Below, piece by piece: positions 11,481 to 24,500 of a DNA stretch of 64,000 nt. This DNA comes from Camellia lanceoleosa (Eukaryota > Streptophyta > Magnoliopsida > Ericales > Theaceae): positions 64,044,598 through 64,108,597 of the forward strand of contig CM045758.1 of NCBI GenBank assembly GCA_025200525.1, in the 5' to 3' direction. The notes beneath the pieces are model-generated. The model was not told the DNA's origin and ran no database searches. It saw nothing but the letters and a program-made list of their open reading frames with translations. Made by a program: the position numbers and the translations under genes. The stretch's first letter is position 1. Each line of letters begins with the position of its first letter.

Positions 11481-12714
11481 TTAATGATAAAATTTGCGCA
11501 AATGTGTGGAATTCCAGGGACGTGGCAAACTTCTTCCAGACATGTCTTTGAGCCGATATGCCCCTGTTCCGGTGATTAATTCAACCTGATAGGGGCTGTC
11601 CCAACTGGGACCTAACTTTTCATCAGCGGGATTCCTAGTAGCGGTAAGCACTTTCTTGAGGACCAATTCTCCAGGTGTATAACGACGCAGCTATACGCGT
11701 TGATTATATAATTTAGCAAGCTATTGTTGATACCGCGTCATGGAAGTAAGGGCACAGTCTCAGTGTTCTTCAATCAAAGTCAAGTCCAAGGCCAACATCA
11801 TGTCATTATGGCCCAAGTCAAAAACCTTCGATTTTAGAGTGGGTTGGCCGATCTCTAGGGGGATGATTGCCTGGGTTCCAAAGCATAGAGCGAACGGCGT
11901 TTCCCTAGTGGATTGCCTTGGAGTAGTGCGATGAGCCCACAACACACTGGGCAGCTCTTCGACCCATCTGTCTTTAGCTTTCTCCAACCTTTTCTTGATG
12001 TCATCTAGAATGACTTTGTTGGAGGCCTTCGCTTGACCATTGCTTTGTGGATAACCCGAGGAGCAAAAGTAGGGCCGAATACCATACGTGTTGCATAATT
12101 CTCAGTAGACGCCACTATCAAACTAGGTGCCATTGCTTGAAACAAGTGCTCTTGGTATGCCGAGTCGCGTTATGATGTTTTTCCATACGAAACACTTAAC
12201 GTCGACATTTCGAATATGTGTAAGTGCCTCTGCTTTGACCCATTTTGTGAAATAATCTGTCACGACAATCAGGAATCACTTGTTCCCTGGAGCCCGTGGC
12301 AATGGTCCAACAATATCAAGTCCCCATTGAACGAACGACCAAGGACTAGTGATAAAGTTTAACTCCTCAGCAGGCATATGAGTTAAACGGGAAAACTTCT
12401 TGCATTGTTCACATTTCTTGACATAACACTCGACATCTGTTCGTATGGTCGACCAATAGTACCCCTGTGTTACAGCTCGATGGGCCAAAGAACGTCTTCC
12501 AGAATGGGCACCATAGTTACCTTCATGTATTTCAGCCAAGAGTTCCTCGACTTTATCCAGATGAACGCATTCTAAGTATGGCCCAGAAAGGGTTTTTTTG
12601 TAGAGCTTCCCCTATGGATCCAAGTAGTATCGCAGGGTTTTGTTTCGCAGTTTGTGTGCTTCTTTCTTATCCATTGGGAGCTGCTCTGAGGACAGGAATG
12701 CAGCGATAGGGCCC
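11481..12714 (-). pseudogene. Element X integrase (3' part of pol)
   Basis: Reading the minus strand: a linker (PIAAFLSSEQLPMDKKEA), the HHCC zinc-binding region (HEGNYGAH and CEQCKK), the core (GLDIVGPLP, VVTDYFTKWV, LGIPRALVSSNGT, GYPQSNGQAKASNK) and the C-terminal part (VLWAHRTTPRQSTRETPF, then STHLRKFYH and stop at 11481). The second catalytic Asp, normally in SDNG, is Ser (near 12136) and the catalytic Glu is Lys (near 12028), besides stops at about 12265, 12125 and 12105. The enzyme is dead. The C-terminal part between about 11670 and 11760 is frameshifted. Confidence 0.88.
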
Positions 12715-15700
12715 TGTAGACACCCCATTTTTGACCGACCTCAAGACTTTGACGTCATCGGTTGTGCTCTCGATGATTGCGCATGTTTGTGCTTGTTTTG
12801 AGCGCCAGAAGGTCTCAGCTGAGCGCCTTGTCTTTGAGCCTCTTAACTCTCTGTGTTTTGGCCTTGTTTTTGGGCCAAACCTTGTTGCCTCTTGCCTTGG
12901 GGGGGGGGGAAGAAGGCCTTGTCGTCCACTTGTGGCACTAGCCAGCCACTTTCCTCTCTTGTAGGCCACTTCAAGTGGTTGGCCGGCCGGCAACCTTAAC
13001 TGGCCAGCGGCCAATTTTTGTCCTTCTTAGATATTTTCAGATCTTTTGAGCCAGCTGTGGCTCACTGAAGTTTATCCTCCATACACGTGTATGAAGGGAT
13101 CAAGCAAGCTCTTTGCTTGCTTGCTCTATATAAGGGGAGATCCCTCCCCCTTTTGAAGGGTTACAAAATTTCTGAGCTGAAATTTCCCCCGCTCTCTAAA
13201 ATTCTCTCTCTCTCTCTCTATATATATATATTTGTGCTATATTGAGCTTAAAAGTGAGTTTTCTTCATACATTTGCACTAAAACACCTAGTCAAACACCT
13301 TCACCTTAGTGTTGAGGATCTTGGAGGCCTTGTTTGAGCTCCTTGGAGTGGTTTTGGCTTGGTTTTGGCTCAGAAGCTTGTTGTCTTCTTGCTGTGCTTC
13401 AAGGGTAAGAGTTTCACCCTTTTAAGCTTTGTTCTAGTTCATTGCTTTGCCATCTTTGCATGCAACTTTGTGGCTACTTTAAGCCTCTAAGAAGTTTTGT
13501 TTTTAAGGTTTTTAAGTGTTGGTTTGAGCCTTGTGTGGTTAGGGGGTGGTTCCTCTCTTTTGCTTTTTGGCTTGTAAAGCCTTTTGAGCTATCTTTCAAG
13601 CTTTTCAAACAATCTCCTTTTGACCTTAAAACCACTAAATTCCAGAGGAATTTCAGTGGTGGAAAGCTTGTTTTGAGGCCCAAAATGGGAGGGGATGGCC
13701 TCCCTTCCTTGTCTCTCTATGCCATGCCTTGTTAGCATTACAAAGTAGCATGTTTTTATGGCTTATGTTAGCCTAGTTCAAGCATGTTTTTGGCCATATT
13801 TTAACATGTTTAAACTCTATTTTTGGCTGGTTTAGTCACTTGTTGTTTACTTCTTACACTTGTAGTGCAATCTTGCTCACTAGCCTAGTGTGCTTGATGG
13901 TTTAGCCTATTATTCTAGCATGTGTTGCCTCTACTCCACCATATTTTTGGCCTTGCTTTAGCATGCTTTAACTCTGTTTCAAGTGGTCTTGGTCACATGT
14001 GCTCCGCTTTGTATAGCAATAGTGTAAATGGCCTTGACTAGCTTTGTGTTTTGAGGCTTCTATCATGCCTTGCTTCGGTTATTTGTATGCCATAGCATCA
14101 TTTTGTATGTAATTTCAGAGCATATAACTTTGTCACACTCTCACATATTCCACTCTTTCATTGCTTTTGAGAGTTGTGCCTTATGTCTTGTTCGTGAGCC
14201 AAGACGTATGCATGTTTGTCTAGTCTTTTGAGCTTCAATTCCAGCATGTTTAGGCCATTTTTTTTGGCATGATTAAGCTCTGTTCATGGCTGGTTTAGTC
14301 ATTTAAGCTTGATAGTGCATGCCTCTTGTGTAATGCTCTTCACTAGCTTTAGTGCTTTTGACCCTTAACATGTCTTGCATGCATTGCTTACATGATAGAG
14401 TCTTGTGCATGCCATTTCAGCACTGAATTTCTGCAATCTTCCTCCATGCTTCATTTTTGAATTTGATTTCGAAAGTGGTCTTAAGCCCCTTGTTGGCTTA
14501 AGCATGGAATCAAGCTCTCATGCCTAATGGTTTTAGCCTTCTCTTGAGGGTTTCTACTAACCAAAAGCATGAGGCTTCTTCCATGCTTAAGGTGCGTGTG
14601 GCTTAGGCCATCTTTCCCATTAGAGGACAATCACATTGAACTTAACCGGTTAATGGACTAATTGGTAAGTTAAAATGAGTAAACAAGAAATGGACAAAGT
14701 AAAACATGCAAGATAAGCATGTTGTTTGCATTGCATTGTGTTTGGATCGGACGTTAATCCAAACACAGGAAATGCGGGACGTTTCATACTCAAAGTGATG
14801 AAACGTGTCACATTTCTTGGTCGCCAACACCCTCGATCATGCATGATAGGGTGGAGGCTCTTTGTGTATTGCTTGTGCATTCACTAAGTTTGTACAAGCT
14901 TAGTTTTTGGGCCATCATGCATTGAGATACTTGATTGGTGGCTCGAGAGCCAAGTACCACACTCTTTTGAGCTTGAGACATGATGAGGAGGGTGGTAGTA
15001 CACACATTTCTTGCCAAATACACTGTCTTGGCTCTGTTGCTCTCTGTTGAGGCAAAGGCAAAATTCTGGAAGGAGAGGTGGCCGACCAGCCACTTGCACT
15101 AGCCTACCGACCACTTACACTGGCCGCCCGGCCAGTTGAGGTAGCCTACTGACCAATTAAGGAAGCTGGCCGGCCACCTTCAGGGAAAATTGTCCAAAGT
15201 GTTCCTGTGTTAGGGCAGATGCAATCTAGAGGTTCATATGATGTTTTGAGATCACCGCGAGTGCAAACAGAGGCAACTCATGGCAAGGCAATGCATTTTC
15301 GGGCAAAGCAAACCGAGCATGCTTGTCTCTCTACCCCTCGAGGCCATTTTACTGCTTTACTTAGCTAGTTAATTTACCGATTTTGTAATTAATTAGTTAA
15401 TGTGTTTAGCTAGTTTAATGCATCTTTGTAATATTCTAATTAGCTTAGATTAGCTAGTTATTCAATTTCAATTGGTTTGTAATAATTAATTATCTAGAAT
15501 AGTTAATTTTTTGTTTTGTAATAATTAGCTTAGCTTAGATTAGCTTAGCTTATTTATTCGGACCCTCCTTCGAGAGGGCACATTGTTGTAATAAGGGTGA
15601 GTGCGTGTATGTGTGCATGTCTTCCAACCCCACTTCTTTCTCCCTTTACTTAAACGCTTTCGATGGTTAGTTTTAGGGCAATTTTTTTTTCAATTTGCAT

Positions 15701-16730
15701 CCTTATGCATGCATGCGTGCATCATTCATTTGTCTTGCATGCACCGGGCTCAGCGCATCATTCAAACTGCATTGTATTTCAATACTTACTTGAATATGTG
15801 TTTCAAAGCATGTTATCAAGTTGCTTCATATGCCATCTTAGATAGCCGAGCCTGTTAGTTGCATATTGCATGTGTTGTATTAGGCATCTAGCATAATTAG
15901 GATCGTGCATGATTTCTAACTAGTTTTCTGTTTTGGCTCGGAGTACACTGTAAGTGTTTACGCTTTAGCATCCTTGCATGAGTGTGAGTGTTGCCATGAT
16001 AGCATGCTTGCCATGAGGCTATTTGCTTAAGTGCTTAACTGCTTGAATGCTTGTGGGTGAAGGCTTTATTGCCTGAATTGGAACAATTCAATAAATGCGA
16101 GTTTTAAGCCCACTTTGCAGCGTGGCAAAATCATGTTGTTTTAAGCCCACTTGAGGGTGGCAAATCGGCGCTTTAGCCTACTTGCGAGTAGCACTTTCAA
16201 ACCATTTTCGAAAACAAACATGAGTTGTTTTATTCCAATTCTCGCGGTCGAGTCTATACTTGTATGCTGTGCGCATCACATAGTAATATTAGCTAATAAC
16301 CGGAATAAGAACACATGGTTTATAAAACAACATATCATGCTTAGTAGAGGCCGATCTTTTGATCGGGCGAGCATGAGTGCTCATTTCAAGACCTTTCCCT
16401 CTCGTACCCAAGTTCCCGAGCCGAGGCAACTTTGCTGATGACAGATATGTGACCTTTGGCATGAGTCAAGGTTTCCTAAATTACCCAAAATAAAATATTT
16501 AGGTGGCGACTCTGTAATCTGGCAAAGCAGTCCATGTTTGGCGCTTTTTCATTCAAAATTAATTTTTCAAAACCAATTTCCATATTTGGACTCTTTGGTG
16601 TTCATCAGTCTCACACTGCACTTTGTGAGATTTGATTCAGAACTGTGACAGGAGTCCAAACTGTAGTAAGACCAAATTCGGGCCCTCTCCGAAGGGGGAG
16701 GGGGGCGCGCGGCAGAAGTCGGGTCTACCA
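12715..16730 (+). repeat. LTR B, 5' LTR of element Y (4.0 kb)
   Basis: It starts TGTAGACACCCC and ends GTCTACCA (one base longer than the usual GTCTACA), four bases before the primer site. It contains a GGCCG block (12930-13015), a G-box palindrome (from 13078), TATATAAG (13127), a CT/AT repeat (13204-13232), a predicted donor AAGG/GTAAGAG (13405), the three-hairpin cluster (about 14747-14853), a second GGCCG block (15080-15180), TTGTAATAATT-rich sequence (15360-15560) and a U5-like end. Its last 1.1 kb matches 42416-43556 closely, mostly differing by transitions, as expected for the two LTRs of one element. Confidence 0.9.
13078..13165 (+). promoter_or_regulatory. LTR B core promoter
   Basis: The G-box palindrome CTCCATACACGTGTATGAAG is followed by a 9-bp dyad (CAAGCAAGC with GCTTGCTTG, loop of 5), TATATAAG (13127-13134) and a GGGGAG/CTCCCC dyad. 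AGATATTTT, a reverse Evening Element, lies about 50 bases upstream near 13029. Order and spacing agree with the sister LTRs. Confidence 0.65.
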
Positions 16731-16734
16731 TTTC

Positions 16735-16752
16735 TGGCGACTCTGCTGGGGA
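16735..16752 (+). other. Primer binding site of element Y
   Basis: TGGCGACTCTGCTGGGGA, starting with the TGG expected opposite a tRNA CCA end, four bases after the LTR. Tat/Ogre elements usually use tRNA-Arg; I assign that by family knowledge, not by comparison here. The first 11 bases recur inside the LTR at 16504-16514. Confidence 0.8.
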
Positions 16753-17440
16753 TTTAGAGAACTTGACTTGAAACTCATGATATGTTGTTTTATCTACATT
16801 TATGTGTTTCTTTGCATTGCATTTGTATTGGTGTGCCTATGTCACAGTGTTTGCTATCTGCTATTCCTGAACGGTTTGCCAGAGGCTTGCTTGGAAGAGC
16901 ATGTCATAAGGCTAACCGGTTGCGGGTTCTGCCACGATGGAAACACAAACCTTGGATCAGGATCACCGCCAATGCACCCTTTTGACCAATCGACCTAGTT
17001 GCATATCGGAAGCCTTAGAGACTATTCCAAACTAGGACAGGCTGCTTACTTGAATACAGGATTGTTTTAAACCGCATGCGTGCGTAGTAAAACCCTAGCT
17101 CCTGACAAAATAGGACAGGGAAACCCTACCCCTCCATAGGGGTGTTTTGGCTCTCACTAGCTTGATATATGCTATTAGGGTGTGTCTCTACAGGGAATGC
17201 ATGTATTAGTTTGCTAGTCTGGGTATCAATCTGAGGACATCAGTATTTGAGGGTATCAATGTCATGGCAGAAAATTTGGGGGACAGAAATCAGTGTTTGA
17301 GTACAGTTAGTCCATCTTATGATTTTCAACTGTGTTGTCTCTATCTAAGCCGAGATGCTGTTCACTTTTTTCCCCTGATTTTTGTCTTTTGCTTTATTTT
17401 CTGTTTTGCAAGGTAGTATTTCATCATTGCTTCTGACGAG
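16753..17440 (+). other. Leader between primer site and gag of Y
   Basis: This is untranslated-looking sequence with no supported ORF. Several GTAAC/AG-like sites are present but none is distinctive. Confidence 0.4.
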
Positions 17441-19272
17441 GTAGTTATTCCCCAAGCACTTTGGACTAGAGGTAGAAGCCTTTTCCGATCTGAGGATCTA
17501 ATTGATGGACTTCCAGTGTTTGCTTCATTACCCCCGGTTACAAGACGGAAGGCAGTTAGGCATAGAGTATCAGTACAACAGTCACTAGTTCAGCGGTCCC
17601 TGTCTACCTCACCTGTGCGCAGTTGGGATCAGTTTTCTGTTTCTACCTCAGAGAGAGGGTGTACACATGTTCAGATAGATCAACACTTTACAGGAAGTAT
17701 GGAGGAGATAATGCGTCAACTCCAACAGACCATGGAGGCCATGCAGCGTGACGCAGTTCGCCAAGCAGAGATTACCGCTTGACAGACAGAGGTTGTAGCT
17801 CAGCAGGCAGAACTAATTGCTAGGCTTCAACAACAGCAGCAACCACAACAAGCCGGAGCTTCTGCTTCGCACCCACCCCCACCTAGGATTCCAACACTCG
17901 GGGAGACAGCAAACGTCCAGGAGAATACGGACGTTCCTACAGGGCTAGTCCCACTACCAGTCCTACCACAGACTTCAAAGGCACCGGCCTACCCGGTGGA
18001 CACACCGTTCGAATTTGAGGTCGATCCAAGTGCTCTGAAAGTGAGCAAGCTTGAAAAGCTGTTTGAAGGGGCTTAGGGAGTTAACTCTATCCCAGAAATT
18101 GAGGACGGCTATACGGATTCGGTAGTGACATTGCCGGACAGATTCAAAATGCCCCACATAGATCGTTACGGCTCGGGCGATCCTATGGTTCATCTGAGGC
18201 TGTTCTCTGATATTCTGTGCCTGATGGGCTTGACCAGACTCCAGAAACTATCTCTCTTCGGTCGGACCCTGTCGAGTATTACGGCCATCTGGTACGCCAA
18301 GCTGGAAGATTCAATGAAACGGAGCTGGGAGGAGATGGCCGAGGCCTTCATCACCTAATATGCTTACAACACTCAAATCGAGGTCACAACTTGTGATCTC
18401 GAAGCAACCAGGCAAGAGCTGAAGGAAGGCTTTTCTGACTTTGCCACTTGATGGAGGGCCAAGGCCTCTATGATGACAACTCAACCACCCGAAAATGATC
18501 AAATAAGGATGGTTGTGCACAACCTACAACTAAAGCTAATGCAGAAGATGATCATCTTACCCCTCCCTACCTTTGCTGACTTGCACAAGATTGGGGTACA
18601 GATAGAAGATGTTATGAGGCAAGGTCTGATTGACCACGAGAAGGAGCAGCCCAAGAGGGCGTTTACCCGCGGTTCAAATGCAGCTACAAGCAGTAGTGCA
18701 GCCGCTAGAACCTCTGACGTGGGCATGGTCACGACCACCACGCCAAAAATAGCCACACCCTTCGCCGGTGCATTCGGAACCAGCTCACAACCAGCAAAAA
18801 ATCCACCCCGGGGTCAGAGGACTTTCTCCCCGTTCTATATGTCTTTATCAACGGCCTTGAGGGTCTGGAACCACGCCCACTGCCAAATAACATCCTTTCT
18901 GCACATAACCCGGCCAAATATTGCACCTTTCATCAGCAACACGGTCACGACACCGACCAGTGCTTCAGATTGCGTTATGAGATTCAAGATCTCATTGACA
19001 ACAAGGTGATTGCGCCTCCCAAGAAGCCAAACGTTACCACTAACCCTCTCCCACCACATAACAATCCCCCTCCTCCACCCAGGCAAATAAACCTAATCCA
19101 AACCATGGCCGTTTCATACGACCCTAGCATATACACCACTCCCTCCCACTTACCCAAGCCAGCGTTGTTCATCCCAGAATGCACAGAATTATGCATAATG
19201 AGCACGTCATTAACCCTACCCAAGCCAGTGGTGGTGACTGTCGAAGACAAAGCTGGGGTGACCTTGGAGTAG
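17441..19272 (+). pseudogene. Element Y gag (capsid and zinc knuckle)
   Basis: Gag forms the virus-like particle that packages the element RNA. Here one frame runs from about 17441 (VVIPQALWTRGRSLFRSEDL) through a Gln-rich coiled stretch (LIARLQQQQQPQQ) into the capsid-like retrotransposon gag domain (about 18125-18620; YGSGDPMVHLRLFSDILCLM, TAIWYAKLEDSM, NTQIEVTTCDLEATRQELKE). The frame changes near 18850-18900, and a zinc-knuckle-like region CTFHQQHGHDTDQC follows (about 18922-18965), then a Pro-rich stretch. Stops at 17780, 18074, 18356 and 18449 break it; at 18356 and 18449 relatives usually have Gln and Arg. No start codon is certain. Confidence 0.85.
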
Positions 19273-20200
19273 AATGGCAATGTTGGTTCAGAACGTGAGG
19301 GATCTGCGAGCTTAACTGAGGAAGCATACAACCCATACGGTTATATTGTGTCAACAATCAGGCCAAGCCAAGGGTAGAATTGTCAGCTAGGGCAAAGGTC
19401 AATGTGGGTCGGGAAGACAGGCCGAGTCATGGGCTGGATGATCTAGCAGTGCTTAAAGAGGACATTGCTAATCTGTAGTTCTTTGACGAGCAGGATCCAG
19501 GGGATGTGAGCGTCAACTGGTTTGACCAGAATGGAGCAACAGATGCTACAGGTCGGCTCAATGACGAGCCAAATGTTGTTGAGGAGTCTCAGCCGAAACA
19601 GAGACAGTCTGAAATTGGAACACCTATAGCAGCCGGAATGGTCGAGAGCAAGGAAGGATTGCCGGAGAGCACCGGCACGAAGAATTTTGCTCAGGACTTG
19701 GGCAGTTTGTGTGCAGCGGATGCAGAACAAGAGGACACGCTGAGGCGTTTTGAACAAGCGAAGATTGAGAATGATGACAAGGCTAGAAAGGCCAAGGCCC
19801 CTGTGGGGATAGAGTGTGCTATGAGCATGGAAACAACTACAGCAGGACCGGACAGTTGTCTGTCTGTCACTGAGGGCATGTGGTGGGAAGACGACGATTT
19901 GCGTCTGGCCTATACTGATAAAGACTGGGGGCAAAATCTCCCAAACGACACCTGGTACACCGAAGAAGTGGACCATATGACCTGGAGTGGGCGGTACTTC
20001 AAGCCCCCACACTTGGACCAGCTGGAGGCATTCGGGAAAGACAGGGAAACTAAAAAGCAGAAAGACAGACCGCTAGAGAAGGAGGCTGTACTGAAATAGC
20101 TAAAAAAGATTCAAGCATACATCTCCATCTGGGGGCTGTTTATGGCCTCACGGGTTCATAGACAAGCTGTCCTTTTAGCCATGGACAAAGCTAAGCTTTT
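19273..20200 (+). pseudogene. Element Y gag-protease linker
   Basis: An acidic region (19506-20099 is the longest open stretch; DEQDPGDVSVNWFDQ, GMWWEDDDLRLAY) ends in QAYISIWGLFMASRVHRQAV, a motif that in Tat polyproteins precedes the protease. It reads in a different frame from both gag and pol, so at least one more frameshift lies near 20100-20220. Its function is not known beyond being part of the polyprotein. Confidence 0.65.
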
Positions 20201-20223
20201 CTATTGATACAACGCTCGAGCAG

Positions 20224-21168
20224 TTGGTGGGATTGGTGTTCCCGGGTGGTGCTTCACCGACTTTGACCTTCACAGACAAAGAACTACCGCCTGAGGGCTC
20301 TGAACGTAACAAACCGTTGTACATCTCTATGAAGTGTAAGGATAAGTGGATACCGGTTGTCCTCGTTGATATGGGATCTGCTATCAATGTATGTCCATCA
20401 CGAACGGCGTATGCTATCGGGTTGAAGCCCGTAGATTTCGCACCAACAGCCCAAGTGATATAGGCTTACGACAACACCAGTTGGGAGGTGATGGGGACAG
20501 TGCGGATTAAAACTCAGGTTGGCCCAGGCCAACAGGACATCGAATTTCATGTTCTGGATGTTCCAGCCACCTTCAACTTACTCCTTGGATGGCCGTGGCT
20601 GCACCAAGTGAAGGCTGTCTCTTCCACCCTACACCAGATGCTGAAGTACCCCCACGAGAAGGGGGTGGCAATTGTTTTTGGGAACTCTTCAATACATCCG
20701 CCGCCAGAGGTCTCTACGCCAATCTTGGAGATTATACATGGCGAGGAGGATATCTTCTTGTCTGGGTTCACCTTGGCTGAGGCTTGGGTAGTACAAGATC
20801 TGTTAGCTGTTGATGAGGGGTTGTATGTCAGTGCACAATCTGTTTACCTCATGAACAAGCTTCAACATGTGCCCGGGATAGGATTAGGAAGAAGTGGCCG
20901 GAAGGGCGTTGCTAAATTGGCCGAGGTGCCACACAATCCCCATACCTTTGGTCTAGGTTATACACCTACCAAAGAGGATTGGGTAAGAAAAAGAAAAGAG
21001 ATGGTTGGAAGAACCAAAGCTAAACAAGCCAGGAAGCACTATGAGTTAGTGCACAGACCTATCCAGGGGACCCTGAACGGACGCTTTGTCCCGGAGGGGG
21101 AAGATTTCCTGTTCTGCAGCTTTCCAGAACCATGGCTGAATTCAGAGACGACACTTGCTGGGATTTGA
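20224..21168 (+). pseudogene. Element Y aspartic protease and G-patch-like region
   Basis: The protease would cut the gag-pol polyprotein. The active-site motif reads VVLVDMGSAINVCP with the catalytic Asp at 20368-20370 but Met where Thr of D-T/S-G is required, an ACG to ATG change. The flap side is seen as FNLLLGWPWLHQVKAVSSTL. A Gly-rich region follows (GIGLGRSG, HTFGLGYTPTKEDW) like the G-patch-like part of Tat polyproteins. Stops are at 20461 and 21166. The frame is the same as RT and integrase downstream. Confidence 0.85.
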
Positions 21169-21501
21169 GATCTTCTTTGACTTCTGATTACGTGGGATGA
21201 AGTTGTCAAGAGCGGTGACCAAACAAATGTGGTCGAGCAAAGGCAATGAGGATTAGTCCAATGAATGCATTTTGAGTTGGGAGTAGCACTGACTTGTCTT
21301 CTCTCAGACCCTCAGATCTTACCAGAGTGCTCGGGGGATGATTTCTCAGTATCTATGATTGGAGATAACTCGGCTGCGTGCCCATCTTCTAGCATTCTAG
21401 ATGCATCCATCGCACCTTCCCTCGTCTGGCAAAACGAGAAAGGCTTTTTATCTAGTAGTTATGGGTAAGGTAGTGAACCAGAATCTGATTCCACAGAGTC
21501 T
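21169..21501 (+). pseudogene. Element Y protease-RT spacer
   Basis: The spacer keeps the pol frame only in short pieces with several stops. It gives no domain. Confidence 0.5.
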
Positions 21502-24500
21502 GTGGAGTCAGAATTTGATTCTAGTTCTTCTAAGTCAGAGTCTGGTATTCCTGGGGATGATAACCCGGATGCCGTCGTGTTGTCCAGGTCGTCATTTTCA
21601 TTTTCTTTTGAGTCAGTTGTAATCGAAGAATTAGACGATCTGGAAGTTAATGAGAATGGTACTGCTGTGGCTTTTGAGTACTTTTTTGTGCCTTTAGTTT
21701 ATTGCATTAATCAGGACTTTCAAAATTTTGATGAAAACGACGAGGAAGAAATTCCTCCGGTTTTGAAACACTTGATTGATCGAGAGCAGGAGAGGTTTGT
21801 AAAACCTTTGGTTGATGATATCACCTCAATTAACGTTGGTACTGAGAAGGATCCGCAGCTGGTCCAAATCGGGTCCACGTTGTCGTCGGAGGAACGCGAG
21901 CACTTAGTTGCTTTATTAAAAGATTTCAAAGATGTTTTCACGTGGTCCTATGAAGACATGCCTGGAATCGATCCTGAGATTGTACAGCACTAGATCTGTC
22001 TTGACCCAGAGGCCCGACTTGTTAAGCAGAAGCTCCGAAGGATCCGCCCGGACTAGGCTATGAAAATCAAAGAAGAGGTCACCAAGCAGATGGATACAGG
22101 GTTCCTGTTAGTATCTGAGTATCCAACTTGGTTGGCCAATATAGTTCCGATGCCGAAAAAGGATGGCCGAATTCGGGTATGTGTGGACTTCAAAGACTTG
22201 AACAAAGCCCGTCCGAAGGACGACTTTCCTTTGCTGCATATCGACGAATTGGTGGACTTTACTACGAGGCATGGGCTGCTCTCATTCATGGATGGGTTTT
22301 TAGGCTACAATCAGATTTTGATGGCACCTGAAGACAGGGAGAAAACTGCTTTCACCACCCCGTGGGGAACCTACTGTTATAGGGTGATGCCGTTCGGCTT
22401 AAATAATACTGGGGCTACGTATCAACGGGTTGCGACCATGATTCTACATGATATGATCCACAAAGAGGTTGAGGTGTACGTGGACGACATGATTGTCAAG
22501 TCCAAGGAAAGAGAGGGCCACTACATCACCTTGAAGAAATTTTTCCAATGGATCAGAGAGTATCGGTTGTGGCTGAACCCTCAGAAATGTACTTTCGGTG
22601 TCATAACAGGGAAAATGCTGGGGTTCTTGATCACACAAAGGGGTATCGAGGTCGTTCCTTCCAAAATCAAGGCCATTTTAGAAATGCCACCACCAAGGAC
22701 TGAAAAGGAAATGCGAGGCTTTCTAGGTAAAGTGCAATTCATAAGACGGTTTATTGCAAAATTAACCTTGACTTGTGAACCGCTATTTGGCCTCTTGAAG
22801 AAAGGATAGAAATTCCAATGGAATGATCGATGCCAAGTTGCTTTTGAGCAGATCAAGCAGTATCTATAGAACCCACCCATGTTGTCACCGCCAGAGTCGG
22901 GGAAACCGTTGATATTGTATCTGTCAGTAACCGAAACAACAATCGGCTGCATGCTCGCACAGGAGTCTGAGGACAAAGTGGAGAAGGCTATCTATTACCT
23001 GAGCAAGAAGATGCTGGAATATGAGACCCATTACAGTCCGCTTGAGAAGGCTTGTCTGGCCTTGGTATAGGCTACCAGAAAGTTGAGGCACTACCTGTTA
23101 GCTCACTCTGTAATACTGGTTTCGAGATTAGATCCCATCAAATATCTCTTCGAGAAACTAGCACTTACGGGTAGGCTAGCCCGTTGGTTGCTTCTTCTCT
23201 CTGAATTTGATTTGAAGTATATGACGTGCAAGTTTGTGAAAGGGAGAGCAGTAGCGGAGTTCCTAGCCGATCACCCAGTAGAAGGAGATGAAGCAGTAGA
23301 AAATCTATTCCTAGATGAGGCCATTCTGCAGGTTCAAGAAGAGGTCTGGACTACTTACTTTGACGGAGCGTCAAACCAGTACGGGTATGGGATAGGGGTG
23401 TTGCTGATAGCACCCGACAATTCCCATATACCCTTAGCTTTCAAGCTCCGGTTCAAGGTATCGAACAATGAAGCAAAGTATAAGGCATGTATCGCTGGCT
23501 TAGAAGCCGCCTTGGAACTAGGGGCAAAACGATTGGACGTCATTGGGGACTCGAACCTGGTTGTGTCTCAAGCGAAAGGAGACTGGAAGGTTAAAGAAGA
23601 AAGGATGAAAATCTATCACCAAACCCTGGACGTTCTAATTCCCAAGTTTGAGAAGTTAACCTTCACCCATCTGTTAAGAGAGAGCAACAGGTTCGCCGAT
23701 GCTTTATCAACTCTATCTTCTATGATAGACAATCCTTTGGGAGTCCGGATGCATCCAATCAACATTGAACAGAGGTATGTTCTGGCCTACACGCTGATTG
23801 CTGCTATAGATGAGAATCATCACATCTGGAACTTCTTGGAAAAGAAGGCTTATCCGCCAGGGGCAAATGCCAAAGATAAGAGAGCAATACGAAGAATAGC
23901 TACTCAGTTTATCATTTGCGGGGATAAATTATACAAACGGGGCCATCTTGGGATGGATAAACTGTGTGTTGATGCTGAAGAGTCGAAGCGCCTGATGGAG
24001 GCCACCCATGGAGGAGAGTGCGGAGCGCATTTGAGCGGAGTAATGCTAGCTCAGAAGATCCTTAGACAAGGTTATTACTAGTCAACCATGGAGGATGATT
24101 GTATTAGTTTTGTTCGGCAATGCCACAAATGCCAGATCCATGCAAATCGCATGAACATTCCATCGTCAAAGTTGTACAACATGACTTTACCGTGGCCATT
24201 TTCAGTCTGGGGGATTGATGTGATTGGGGCAGTCACTCTGAAGGGGTCGAACGGGCATGAGTACATCCTGGTGGCGATAAACTACTTCACAAAGTGGGTC
24301 GAGGCCCAATCCTATACAGTGCTGAAGGCGTCGCATGTAGCTAAGTTCATCAGGAATAACATTGTCTGCCGGTATGGGGTTCCGAATGAAATCATTTCGG
24401 ATAATGGTTCCCACTTCAAGAAGGAAGTGATCAACTTATTGGAGAAGTACAACGTGGCTTTACATAAGTCATCCACATATAGGCCGCAAACCAACAGAGT

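Larger units (their letters stand above)
9450..12714 (-). mobile_element. Element X, left piece (3' half of a minus-strand Tat-type element)
   Basis: X is the host into which Y inserted. This piece holds, in X orientation (right to left), the integrase and C-terminal pol region (12714-11481), a 103-bp tandem array and an ORF on the opposite strand (9691-10520). The other piece, with RT and RNase H, is at 43562-45401. The protein order RT, RNase H, integrase is restored when Y is removed, apart from a one-base frame shift near the junction. Its 3' LTR is not in the window; LTR A of W abuts at 9449. Confidence 0.8.

Noticed and set aside
17516..17782. Start of gag at 17516
   Set aside because: The codon there is GTG, and the same frame is open upstream with gag-like sequence (VVIPQALWTRGRSLF). 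The true start is upstream or lost.
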